A stretch of 64,000 nt of DNA from positions 115,639 to 179,638 of the forward strand of contig CAXATH010000008.1 in NCBI GenBank assembly GCA_963972195.1, given 5' to 3'. Origin of the DNA: Litorimonas sp963972195. Its GTDB lineage: Bacteria; Pseudomonadota; Alphaproteobacteria; Caulobacterales; Maricaulaceae. The position numbers and the translations under genes were made by a program. The notes beneath the pieces were generated by a model. That model was not told the DNA's origin and made no database searches. It worked only from the letters and a program-made list of their open reading frames with translations. Of the stretch, positions 25,465 to 33,636 are shown one piece after another; the stretch's first letter is position 1; the number at the start of each line of letters is the position of its first letter.

Positions 25465-27522
25465 ATGTTTGACCGCCGTAAATTTTTGACAACAACCCTC
25501 GGGGCTGGTGCGGCTCTATCCGCTTCCAGCTTGATGCCTGCCTGGGCGCGGCCTGCAAGTGCCGGAAATCTTGGTATTCCCGGATTGCAAGGGTCTGTAT
25601 TTGACCTAAACATCGGAAAATTCTCCCACACGGTGGGAGGTAAAACGGGAATGGCGACGGGGATAAATGGCACTGTGCCCGGCCCCCTCATCCGGTTTCG
25701 TGAAGGCGACGACATTACACTGAATGTTCATAATACGCTCGACGAAGACACCTCCATCCATTGGCACGGTTTGCTTGTTCCGTTTCAGATGGACGGCGTC
25801 CCCGGCGTGACATTCCCAGGGATTAAACCTGGAAAGACCTTTACCTATAAATATTCGGTACCGCAGAGCGGAACCTATTGGTACCATTCCCATTCAGGGT
25901 TGCAGGAGCAGGCCGGGCATTACGGGCCAATCATCATCGACCCCAAAGATGCGGACCCTGTTCAATATGATCGGGAATACGTGCTCGTTCTCTCTGATTG
26001 GAGTTTTAAATCCCCCCACGAGATTTTCATTGAATTAATGAAAAATCCGGAAGCCCAGAAGTTCCAAAACAGGACCCTGCAGGATTTCGCAGAAGACGCC
26101 AAAAAAATGGGGTTTGCGGAGACCTTTAAGCAACGCGCCATGTGGGGCGCCATGCGCATGTCATCTCGCGACATTTCAGATGTGACAGGCGCAACCTATA
26201 CGTTCTTAATTAACGGACATTCGACGGCCGACAATTGGAATGCGGTCTTTAATCCAAATGAGCGTGTGAGACTGAGGGTTATTAACGCCTCTGCTATGAC
26301 AATCTTCAATTTCCGCATTCCCGGCCTGCCAATGACAGTCGTCGCGTCTGACGGCCTCAATGTGAAGCCTATCGAGACCGATGAATTTCAAATTGGTGTT
26401 GCCGAAACCTATGACGTGGTTGTGACTCCAACCGAAGAGCGTGCCTACGCTTTGACAGCAGAATCCATTGACCGGTCCGGGCAAGCGATTGCAACGCTTG
26501 GTCCAAAACCCGGCATGCGCGCCAAAGCCCCGGTCATGCGTGAAATTCCTGAGCTCACCATGAAAGATATGGGCATGGCGTCCATGATGATGGATGGAAT
26601 GATGAACGAACCGGACATGAAAGACATGGAACATAGCAAGATGGATCATGGCAACATGAACCATGCCGCTGTGGAGCAAGGCAAGATGAACCATAGTAAA
26701 ATGGGTCATGGAAGCATGCAGTCGGGCGAGATGGAAAAGGGCGGCATGGCCATGAGCGGGATGGACCATGGAGACATGGATATGATGGCCAAGAACCACG
26801 ACCATGCCAATGGGCCGGGTGTCACTTTTAACGCCCAAAATCCCATTTCGCGCTTGGATGAACCAGGTACGGGTCTGGATAATGTTCCGCACCGCGTCTT
26901 GCGATATACAGACCTCAAAAGCCTGAAGCCAAATAAAGATTTACGCCGGCCAGAGCGTGAGATGGAGATTCATCTGACGTCGAATATGGAACGCTATATG
27001 TTCTCCTTCGACGGGGTCCAGTTTTCATATATCGAAGACGCGATCAAATTCTATGAAGGCGAACGCCTGCGGATGACCCTGGTCAACGATACCATGATGA
27101 ATCATCCGATACACTTACATGGAATGTTTTTTGAAGTCGTGGACCCTGACGTGGATGTCTATGATGGCGGCCCCAATCATCAGGTGCAAAAACACACGAT
27201 TATTGTGATGCCGGGCAGTAAAGTCTCGCTTGATATTTCTGCAGAACATGTTGGTGATTGGGCATTTCATTGTCACCTACTTTACCACATGCACGCTGGC
27301 ATGATGCAGGTTGTCTCGCTCCTTCCCAAAGAAGTCGGACGACCGGAGTCATTATCTGAAGCCGCAAAAGATGCCGCCCCAAAGATGGAACACTCCAATA
27401 TGGGGCATTCAAAGATGGACCCCTCCAAAATGGACCCCTCAAATATGGATCACTCCAAAATGAATACTTTTGAGATGGACCATTCGAAAATGGATCACTC
27501 AAAGATGGGGGATACAAAATGA
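25465..27522 (+). CDS. copA: Copper resistance multicopper oxidase CopA
   Basis: A 685-residue periplasmic oxidase of the CopA/PcoA type. The Tat signal has DRRKFL and ends near MPAWA. Copper ligands are complete: HWHG at about 98, HSH near 140, HPIHLHG near 547 and HCHLLYHMHAGM at about 601-612. A Met/His-rich insert covers residues 369-445 (KMDHGNMNH-like repeats). An unusual Met/His-rich tail after the last copper site (about 640-685) repeats SKMDPS/DHSKM units. It oxidises or sequesters Cu(I) in the periplasm. The stop overlaps copB by four bases. Confidence 0.95.
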   Translation: MFDRRKFLTTTLGAGAALSASSLMPAWARPASAGNLGIPGLQGSVFDLNIGKFSHTVGGKTGMATGINGTVPGPLIRFREGDDITLNVHNTLDEDTSIHWHGLLVPFQMDGVPGVTFPGIKPGKTFTYKYSVPQSGTYWYHSHSGLQEQAGHYGPIIIDPKDADPVQYDREYVLVLSDWSFKSPHEIFIELMKNPEAQKFQNRTLQDFAEDAKKMGFAETFKQRAMWGAMRMSSRDISDVTGATYTFLINGHSTADNWNAVFNPNERVRLRVINASAMTIFNFRIPGLPMTVVASDGLNVKPIETDEFQIGVAETYDVVVTPTEERAYALTAESIDRSGQAIATLGPKPGMRAKAPVMREIPELTMKDMGMASMMMDGMMNEPDMKDMEHSKMDHGNMNHAAVEQGKMNHSKMGHGSMQSGEMEKGGMAMSGMDHGDMDMMAKNHDHANGPGVTFNAQNPISRLDEPGTGLDNVPHRVLRYTDLKSLKPNKDLRRPEREMEIHLTSNMERYMFSFDGVQFSYIEDAIKFYEGERLRMTLVNDTMMNHPIHLHGMFFEVVDPDVDVYDGGPNHQVQKHTIIVMPGSKVSLDISAEHVGDWAFHCHLLYHMHAGMMQVVSLLPKEVGRPESLSEAAKDAAPKMEHSNMGHSKMDPSKMDPSNMDHSKMNTFEMDHSKMDHSKMGDTK

Positions 27523-28325
27523 GACATTTATTTGTAGCTAGTCTTTTGACATCATTTCTTACGGTTCCAGCTCTTGCGGTCGCCCAAGACGCGTCGCCAC
27601 CAGAGAAGCCTTGGTATCAAGCTGATAAATACTTTGGTGCCGAAGACATGGATGAGGCGCGCAAAGAATTACTCCATGAAGGAGGCGCACAGTCGACCTT
27701 CATGTATATCGGTGATCGGCTCGAAACCCAATTTGACGGGGATAATAACGAGGTGTTGGTCTGGGACAGTAATGCTTGGTTCGGTAAATCGCTCCACAAA
27801 CTCTATTTCAAATCTGAGGGTGAATATTCGTGGGACGATGAAGAAATTGAAGAGGGAGAAGTGCAAGCTCTTTACTCCCGCGGTATCTCTACATTTTTCG
27901 ATGTCCAAGCTGGGGTGCGCTATGATTTTGAGCCTAAGGGACGAACGCATGCTGTCCTCGGGCTACAAGGGTTTGCCCCATATATGTTTGAAGTAGATGC
28001 TGCTCTGTTTTTATCAACAGACGGTGATTTGACAGCCCGAATAGAAGCCGAGCATGAGCAAATGATAACCCAGCGCTTGATCATTCAGCCGCGTGTCGAA
28101 GGCGTCTTTGCCGCGCAAGACAATGCGGCCTTCGGGGAAGGTGAAGGTTTTAGCAGTCTCGATCTAGGTCTGCGGCTTCGTTACGAAATTCTCGATAGAA
28201 AATTCGCACCCTATATCGGTGTCGAATGGCAATCAGCATTTGGGAATACAGAAAACTTTATCAAAGCCGATGGCGGTGATTCCAGTAAAGTTGTGGGTCT
28301 CATCGGTATTCGGACTTGGTTTTAA
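27519..28325 (+). CDS. copB: Copper resistance outer-membrane protein CopB
   Basis: A 268-residue outer-membrane barrel of the CopB/PcoB family with a signal peptide ending at LAVAQ. Family stretches include FKSEGEYSWDDEEIEEGEVQ, DVQAGVRYDFEP and APYIGVEWQSAFG, and it ends with TWF. It lacks the Met-rich N-terminal extension of Pseudomonas CopB; that function may be carried by the Met-rich parts of CopA. Its ATG overlaps the copA stop, so the two are translationally coupled. Confidence 0.93.
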   Translation: MRHLFVASLLTSFLTVPALAVAQDASPPEKPWYQADKYFGAEDMDEARKELLHEGGAQSTFMYIGDRLETQFDGDNNEVLVWDSNAWFGKSLHKLYFKSEGEYSWDDEEIEEGEVQALYSRGISTFFDVQAGVRYDFEPKGRTHAVLGLQGFAPYMFEVDAALFLSTDGDLTARIEAEHEQMITQRLIIQPRVEGVFAAQDNAAFGEGEGFSSLDLGLRLRYEILDRKFAPYIGVEWQSAFGNTENFIKADGGDSSKVVGLIGIRTWF

Positions 28326-28337
28326 GAGGAGGTTATT

Positions 28338-29474
28338 ATGAGTGGTTTTTTGGAGCCTAACATTCATCCGGTCTTGGTGCATTTTGCGTATGCGCTGAGT
28401 TTAAGTGCATTCGGAATTTATATTGTGGGCCGCCTGTTACCGGCGGGGCCTCGTAAAGAGAGTACGCAGCCTGCGGGCGATTGGATGCTCGCCCTCGGTG
28501 CACTCGCAATTATAGGCACTATAGCGGCGGGATTTTACGCCTATTATACGGTTGCCCATGACGGACCGTCGCACGCGGCCATGACAACCCATAGAAACTG
28601 GGCCGTCCCGTCCGGGACCGCCATTCTTATTCTGGCTGTTTGGAGATATTTGAGCCGCGCAAAGCCGCCCGGCGGCTTATTCCTAGGGTTGCTGGCGGCG
28701 GCGGTTTTGTCGCTCTCTGTCACTGCATGGTGGGGCGGGAACATCGTCTACAAATATGGGCTCGGCGTTCAAAGCCTGCCGACTGTAACCGGAGATGGAC
28801 ATGACCATGATCACGGAAATGCCGGCGAAACAGGCAACACGGAGCAATCCCATGATGCCGATATAGCAGAAGGGGGGACGCATGATAATTCAGATGGCCA
28901 TCACGACGCTGTTCAAGCCACCTCAGATGCAATGGCGGCCCCCAATGGGCACGACAACTCGGACGGGCATCACGACGGAGAAACGGTCTCTTCGGAGGAA
29001 ACTGATATTCCGGCTAATGACGCTACCTCCGTCGCGGACCAATTCGGACAGGCTTTGAGGTCGGGGAATGTATCCGCTTTGAAAGCCTTACTATCGCCTA
29101 ACGTGGTCATAGCCGAAGGCGGTAATGCCGAGCGGTCCTATGCGGAATATGCCAGCCACCATATGAAGTCTGACATGGCTTATACCTCTAATATTACCAA
29201 CAACACTCTGAAACGTGACGTGATACAAGGGAAGGATATGGCGACCGTCATCACGCAATCCGAAATGGTTGGGAATTATAAAGGCGAGAGCGTTCATAAC
29301 CGCATGATGGAAACTATGGTTTTGCGCCGCAAAGATGGGGTTTGGAAAATCGCGCATATTCACTGGTCCAGTTCGCCCTTATCGGGAAGTGAGAGATCGA
29401 TGACCGATGCAGATAAAGTTCCTGATGATCACGATAATTCCGACGGCCATCACGACACACCATCCGGAGACTAA
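28338..29474 (+). CDS. DUF2231-type membrane protein fused to His-rich linker and NTF2-like domain
   Basis: A 378-residue fusion. Residues 1-140 form a four-helix membrane part that begins EPNIHPVLVHFAYALSLSAF, as in DUF2231 proteins. A His/Asp-rich linker follows (about 150-220) with GHDHDHGN. The motif HDNSDGHHD occurs three times, twice in the linker and once at the very C-terminus. Residues 230-350 look like a SnoaL/NTF2-type domain (VADQFGQALRSGNVSALKALL to WKIAHIHWSS). It lies 12 bases after copB in the same operon. Metal binding by the His motif is inferred; I know of no assigned function for this combination. Confidence 0.7.
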   Translation: MSGFLEPNIHPVLVHFAYALSLSAFGIYIVGRLLPAGPRKESTQPAGDWMLALGALAIIGTIAAGFYAYYTVAHDGPSHAAMTTHRNWAVPSGTAILILAVWRYLSRAKPPGGLFLGLLAAAVLSLSVTAWWGGNIVYKYGLGVQSLPTVTGDGHDHDHGNAGETGNTEQSHDADIAEGGTHDNSDGHHDAVQATSDAMAAPNGHDNSDGHHDGETVSSEETDIPANDATSVADQFGQALRSGNVSALKALLSPNVVIAEGGNAERSYAEYASHHMKSDMAYTSNITNNTLKRDVIQGKDMATVITQSEMVGNYKGESVHNRMMETMVLRRKDGVWKIAHIHWSSSPLSGSERSMTDADKVPDDHDNSDGHHDTPSGD

Positions 29475-29475
29475 A

Positions 29476-30534
29476 GTGGTTGCTACAACACCCTATAATG
29501 TTCCTGCGGATCCGTTAATGGGAGCAAACCACCTTACCGCTGTTAGGTGGGTATTGGCAGGGCTCGTGGCGCTGGGTCATATTTTTCTACTGACTGAAGC
29601 TTATGAGCCAGTGCGTATCCACCAATGGACAGGTGGCTATATGGCGGTAAATGGCTTTTTTGTTTTGAGCGGCCTTTTAATCGCGAAGAGCTTGGATTTA
29701 CGTCGAGATCTCAAGGTTTATTTCGCATCGCGTATCTTGCGAATATACCCTGCGCTTATTGTCTTGTTACTGGCCTTTTTATTCATATTCGGGACAATGT
29801 TTTCAAAGCCCGGTGGAGTTGAGGCTATTGGATCTGCGGATAACTGGCAGTATGTATTGCGGGTTTTACTCTTGGGTGACCCTGCATGGGCTCCCGGAGG
29901 GGTCTTCGCCGATAATCTCGAAGCAGATTTTAATGGACCTCTTTGGACAATTCGCTTTGAGATAGTAGCTTACATATTGGCAGCAATCGGATTTTCTATA
30001 GGCCTCCTAAAAAGCCGATCTCTAACTTTGATTGCCTTTTTGATTGTTCAGAGCGCGTATCTGGGATTGCCGTTTGTGATAAATTTCGAAGCACTAGCGA
30101 GCGGTATGTTGCCTCTTTTACGTTTATCCAGCGCCTTTTTAATGGGAATGTGCTTATGGCAATTTGCAGAAGCAAGGCGTCCGCACTGGATACTGGTTAT
30201 TGTTCTGATAGGCGCTTTCTTACTCTTCGGCGATAAGTTTGGCGGAGAGCTTCTGGCTAATTTAGCTTTGACAGGCCTGATTTTGCGCCTGGGTTTATCA
30301 GACAGAAAATATAAATCGTTGCTCAAACTCCCGGATTATTCCTACGGAATATATATCTGGCATTACCCGGCGATGCAGGCCGTATTATTTCTTCACCCTG
30401 ACTTTGGGCCGGCCCCGCTCGCTCTATTTTCAATCCCACTGTTTCTCGCACTTTCAGCCGCGTCTTGGCATTTGATAGAGAAGCCGGCCCTCAAACTTAA
30501 ACCGTCAAAACGTGCGGATAGTATTTCTGTATGA
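29476..30534 (+). CDS. Acyltransferase 3 family membrane protein
   Basis: A 352-residue inner-membrane protein of the acyltransferase 3 family (OafA/NodX type), with about ten hydrophobic segments. Characteristic are the N-terminal HLTAVRWVLAGLVALGH with the expected His, NGFFVLSGLLIAKSL, FNGPLWTIRFEI and the YGIYIWHYPAMQ segment. The start is taken as GTG at 29476, preceded by GGAGA five bases upstream and just after the previous stop; an in-frame ATG at 29407 lies inside the previous gene. It probably O-acetylates an envelope glycan. Why it sits in a copper operon is not clear. Confidence 0.78.
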   Translation: MVATTPYNVPADPLMGANHLTAVRWVLAGLVALGHIFLLTEAYEPVRIHQWTGGYMAVNGFFVLSGLLIAKSLDLRRDLKVYFASRILRIYPALIVLLLAFLFIFGTMFSKPGGVEAIGSADNWQYVLRVLLLGDPAWAPGGVFADNLEADFNGPLWTIRFEIVAYILAAIGFSIGLLKSRSLTLIAFLIVQSAYLGLPFVINFEALASGMLPLLRLSSAFLMGMCLWQFAEARRPHWILVIVLIGAFLLFGDKFGGELLANLALTGLILRLGLSDRKYKSLLKLPDYSYGIYIWHYPAMQAVLFLHPDFGPAPLALFSIPLFLALSAASWHLIEKPALKLKPSKRADSISV

Positions 30535-30591
30535 CCAGCAGCTAATTTGGAACCAACCCCCAAAGAGCCTATTTAAAAAGGAGAGAAGCGA

Positions 30592-31137
30592 ATGGAAAAT
30601 TCAAAAACAATGTCAGCAAGCTATAGAAGGTTTGCGGCGATGATCGGGACGTCAACCGTCGTCATGTTTGGTTTGATGTATTTGAATAGTTATGAATTCA
30701 GCCACGTCAGATATTCAGAAACCCGCACTTATATGGCACTCTATATGGGGGCAACCATGGCGATTATCATGCTGGGCTTTATGTTGGGGATGTACAAAAA
30801 TAAGAAAACCAATCTCGCAATTTTCCTAGGCAGCCTCGTTATTTTTGGCGGTTCACTGCTACTGCTTCGGAGTCAAACGACGGTTCAAGACAGCTCTTGG
30901 ATGAGCGCAATGATACCTCACCACTCTATTGCCATTTTAACCAGCGAACGAGCAGAAATCGATGATGTGCGCGTTCGCGAGCTTGCTGACAGCATTATCA
31001 AAGCGCAGCGTAGAGAGATTAAAGAAATGGAATGGCTCATTGAGGATATCAAAAAGAATGGCAAGGCAGCAACGAAGGCGGAAGCCGAAACACGTCCTGT
31101 GCCAGACTATGATGGTACACTTAACCCGGTAGAATAG
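30592..31137 (+). CDS. DUF305 domain membrane protein
   Basis: A 181-residue protein with three hydrophobic segments in its first 90 residues followed by a DUF305 (ferritin-like helical) part that has the family motif SAMIPHHSIAIL and a long charged helix EIKEMEWLIEDI. Proteins of this type are frequent in copper and silver resistance regions, and the HH pair may bind metal. A good ribosome site (AAGGAGAG) precedes the ATG. It lies between the acyltransferase and the glutaredoxin fusion in one transcript. Confidence 0.82.
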   Translation: MENSKTMSASYRRFAAMIGTSTVVMFGLMYLNSYEFSHVRYSETRTYMALYMGATMAIIMLGFMLGMYKNKKTNLAIFLGSLVIFGGSLLLLRSQTTVQDSSWMSAMIPHHSIAILTSERAEIDDVRVRELADSIIKAQRREIKEMEWLIEDIKKNGKAATKAEAETRPVPDYDGTLNPVE

Positions 31138-31146
31138 GAGGCAAAT

Positions 31147-31929
31147 ATGAGTATTGCAGAAGAATTCGCCGTGAAAGACACGGCTCATGGTAAGAAAGCC
31201 GTGGTTTACCGGATGGTAATGGAGAAACATATTTGCCCCTTCGGTCTTAAGACAATCGATTTGCTCAAACGCAAAGGCTATGAGGTTGAAGATCATTGGC
31301 TGGAAACGCGCGAAGAAACGGATGCCTTTAAAGAAAAGCATAACGTGAAAACAACCCCGCAGACCTTTATCGGGGGAGAGCGTATTGGCGGTTTTGATGA
31401 CCTCCGCGATTATTTTGGTTTCGAGAAAAAAGATCCGGACGAAAAGACTTACACCCCCGTCTTAGTCGTGTTCGCCGTCTCAGCGCTCCTTGCCATGGCG
31501 GCCAGCTGGGCGACCTTGGGGAACTTCCTGACATTACGCTCTTTAGAGTGGTTCATTGCGTTTAGCATGGGCATGCTCGCCATGTTGAAACTGCGAGATC
31601 TGGAGTCCTTTGCCAATATGTTTTTGGGTTATGATATTCTGGCCCGGCGAAGGGTCCGATATGCCTATGTCTATCCATTCGGCGAAGCCTTCGCGGCCGT
31701 TTTAATGGTCGCAGGGGGTGTCTTTGGCTTGATTGCGGCACCAGTCGCCCTGTTTATCGGCACGATAGGCGCGGTCTCGGTCATAAAAGCCGTCTATATT
31801 GACAAGCGCGACCTGAAATGTGCCTGTGTTGGCGGCGGGGCCAATGTGCCGCTTGGGTTTATCTCCCTCTCCGAAAACCTCGCCATGATGGGTATGGGTG
31901 TTTGGATGATTGTGAAGGCTCTAATCTAA
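31147..31929 (+). CDS. Glutaredoxin domain fused to MauE-type membrane protein
   Basis: A 260-residue fusion. The first 95 residues are a glutaredoxin-like domain with a single active-site cysteine (Cys30 in HICPFGLK) and the cis-proline loop TTPQTFIGGERIGGFDDL. The rest is a four-helix membrane part like MauE/DoxX-type proteins, with a CACVGGG motif near residue 225. MauE relatives help form disulfides or supply reductant across the membrane. It starts 9 bases after DUF305 and is followed in 7 bases by a YraQ-type permease, so the two may work together. A thiol relay linked to metal handling is inference. Confidence 0.82.
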   Translation: MSIAEEFAVKDTAHGKKAVVYRMVMEKHICPFGLKTIDLLKRKGYEVEDHWLETREETDAFKEKHNVKTTPQTFIGGERIGGFDDLRDYFGFEKKDPDEKTYTPVLVVFAVSALLAMAASWATLGNFLTLRSLEWFIAFSMGMLAMLKLRDLESFANMFLGYDILARRRVRYAYVYPFGEAFAAVLMVAGGVFGLIAAPVALFIGTIGAVSVIKAVYIDKRDLKCACVGGGANVPLGFISLSENLAMMGMGVWMIVKALI

Positions 31930-31936
31930 AGCTCGT

Positions 31937-33142
31937 ATGACAGACTTCTTAGAGACTTGGAACGAAGCCACCCTGACAAGCTTGGGCTTGTTCTGGATGG
32001 CCTTCTGGGCTTTTGGTCTGGGCTATGTCATCTCGGCGATGATCCAGACTTTTGTTACCAAAGAACGCATGAAGCAGAGCATGGGCGAGCCGGGCCCTAA
32101 AAGTGTCGGGCTCGGCACATTCTTCGGTTTTATTTCCAGTTCCTGCTCGTTCTCTGCTTTATCAACTACTCGATCTCTTTTTACAAAAGGGGCCGGCCTT
32201 ATTCCATCTCTCGCCTTTCTGCTCGCTTCGACAAATCTGGTCGTTGAGCTTGGTATCGTTATTGCTGTCTTCCTGGGATGGCAGTTCGTGGTGGGAGAAT
32301 ATCTCGGCGGGATTATTTTAATCTTGCTCATGTGGTTTCTTGTGCGCCTCACCAAATCAACGAAATTAATTGAAAAGGCCCGCAAAACAGCGCAGGAGCA
32401 GGAAGAGGGAGACTCAGACGCCGACATTCCCGATTGGAAAAAACTAATTTCAAGCAAAGCCGGATGGCAAAGGGTGGCCAATCGCTACGTCATGGAATGG
32501 AAAATGGTCTGGAAAGACGTGACCATCGGATTCACAGTGGCGGGTATCATCGCCGTCTTTGTACCGCAGTCCTTCTTTCAAACTTTATTCATCGGGTCGG
32601 GTAGCGAAGACCTCACATTTTGGCATATTCTGGCGCAGACTATAGTCGGTCCAATTGCCGCCTTTTTTACGTTTATTGGGTCTATGGGCAATATTCCGCT
32701 TGCAGCGGTGTTATTTGGAAATGGTGTAAGCTTTGCAGGCGTGATGGCCTTCATTTTTTCTGATCTCGTAGTTTTTCCGGTTCTTCGAATTCAAGCGAAG
32801 TATTATGGTTGGAAAATGGCGTTCTATATTTTGGGCGTATTTTTTGTTATCCTCGTCGCGACCGCTTTGCTTATGCATTACGGTTTTGCAGCGACAGGGT
32901 TCTTGCCAGACAGTAGCGCCGCAAAACAGGTGACGGAACGTGAGTTTTTCAAGATTGATTACACGCTATTCTTCAACGTTGCCTTCGTCTTCCTCAGCGC
33001 TATCTTCCTCATTTGGAAATGGAAAACAGCGGGGTTTTCTTTCGGGGAAAATAATCGAATGAGCGAGAAAGTATTATTTATTTTGGCTCTTTTAGCTTTT
33101 TTCTGGCTAACTGTAGGGTTGCTAATTCCTGTGTTCCTGTGA
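31937..33142 (+). CDS. YraQ/SO_0444-type permease, putative metal exporter
   Basis: A 401-residue inner-membrane permease of the DUF318 (UPF0718) family, with about nine membrane helices split by a charged loop near residues 140-185. The conserved region SSSCSFSALSTTRSLFTKGA resembles the Cys-containing motif of the family, and a second half repeats ...FIGSMGNIPLAAVLFGNG. SO_0444-like members are annotated as copper/zinc efflux transporters. Its place at the end of the copper operon supports metal export, but the substrate cannot be fixed from sequence. Confidence 0.78.
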   Translation: MTDFLETWNEATLTSLGLFWMAFWAFGLGYVISAMIQTFVTKERMKQSMGEPGPKSVGLGTFFGFISSSCSFSALSTTRSLFTKGAGLIPSLAFLLASTNLVVELGIVIAVFLGWQFVVGEYLGGIILILLMWFLVRLTKSTKLIEKARKTAQEQEEGDSDADIPDWKKLISSKAGWQRVANRYVMEWKMVWKDVTIGFTVAGIIAVFVPQSFFQTLFIGSGSEDLTFWHILAQTIVGPIAAFFTFIGSMGNIPLAAVLFGNGVSFAGVMAFIFSDLVVFPVLRIQAKYYGWKMAFYILGVFFVILVATALLMHYGFAATGFLPDSSAAKQVTEREFFKIDYTLFFNVAFVFLSAIFLIWKWKTAGFSFGENNRMSEKVLFILALLAFFWLTVGLLIPVFL

Positions 33143-33206
33143 TGTTTACCGTGCGACTTACGAATAGTTTATTTGACTTCATCTTTAACGTGCCTATGCA
33201 AGCGCT

Positions 33207-33551
33207 GTGAAACTAATCATTTCCATATGTTTAACGGTCTTCTTTCTCACGTCTCAAGCGTGGGCTGGATCAGTTTGCAATGAAGAAATGACTCCTGCTG
33301 TGCAGGCTGATCATTCAGTGATGACTATGAATTCTGATAAATCGTCGCCAGGTTGCAATGATTTATCTAATGGCGAAATGAGTGATCTTTGTGCCTCTGC
33401 TTGCATGGTAGGATGTCTAAACGTTACACTCAATGCGCTTCCCTCAGTGTCGGGTGATGGTTTCGCATATAATCTTGATTTGGAATCCCCGACGGATGAT
33501 TCTGTTTTCATAGGTTATCCCGCTTCGGATCCGCCCCCTCCACGTCTCTAA
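33207..33551 (+). CDS. Small exported Cys-rich protein preceding the Cus operon
   Basis: A 114-residue protein with a clear signal peptide (LIISICLTVFFLTSQAWA, cleaved at about residue 20). The mature part has six cysteines (SVCNEE, GCND, DLCASACMVGCLN) and ends with DPPPPRL. I do not recognise a family. It stands alone in front of the CusC-type gene, with a small GAGCC/GGCTC hairpin between. By position and composition it may bind copper or silver in the periplasm. See the related-looking proteins at 24225 and 40035. Confidence 0.55.
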   Translation: MKLIISICLTVFFLTSQAWAGSVCNEEMTPAVQADHSVMTMNSDKSSPGCNDLSNGEMSDLCASACMVGCLNVTLNALPSVSGDGFAYNLDLESPTDDSVFIGYPASDPPPPRL

Positions 33552-33636
33552 ACACTCGAGCCCTTTAGGCTCTTAAGGAACTCGCCGCTATTCAGTGTGC
33601 GCAGAAATTACCTATGTTTAGAACTAAGAGACTTCC

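Noticed and set aside
26206..26892. Antisense frame of 228 codons rich in His opposite copA
   Set aside because: It is the mirror of the Met/His repeats in CopA (ATG and CAT are reverse complements) and has no independent support.
26570..27510. Short repeats in copA that look like an array
   Set aside because: They are in-frame codons for Met/His-rich peptide repeats with irregular spacing and varied bases, not CRISPR repeats and spacers.
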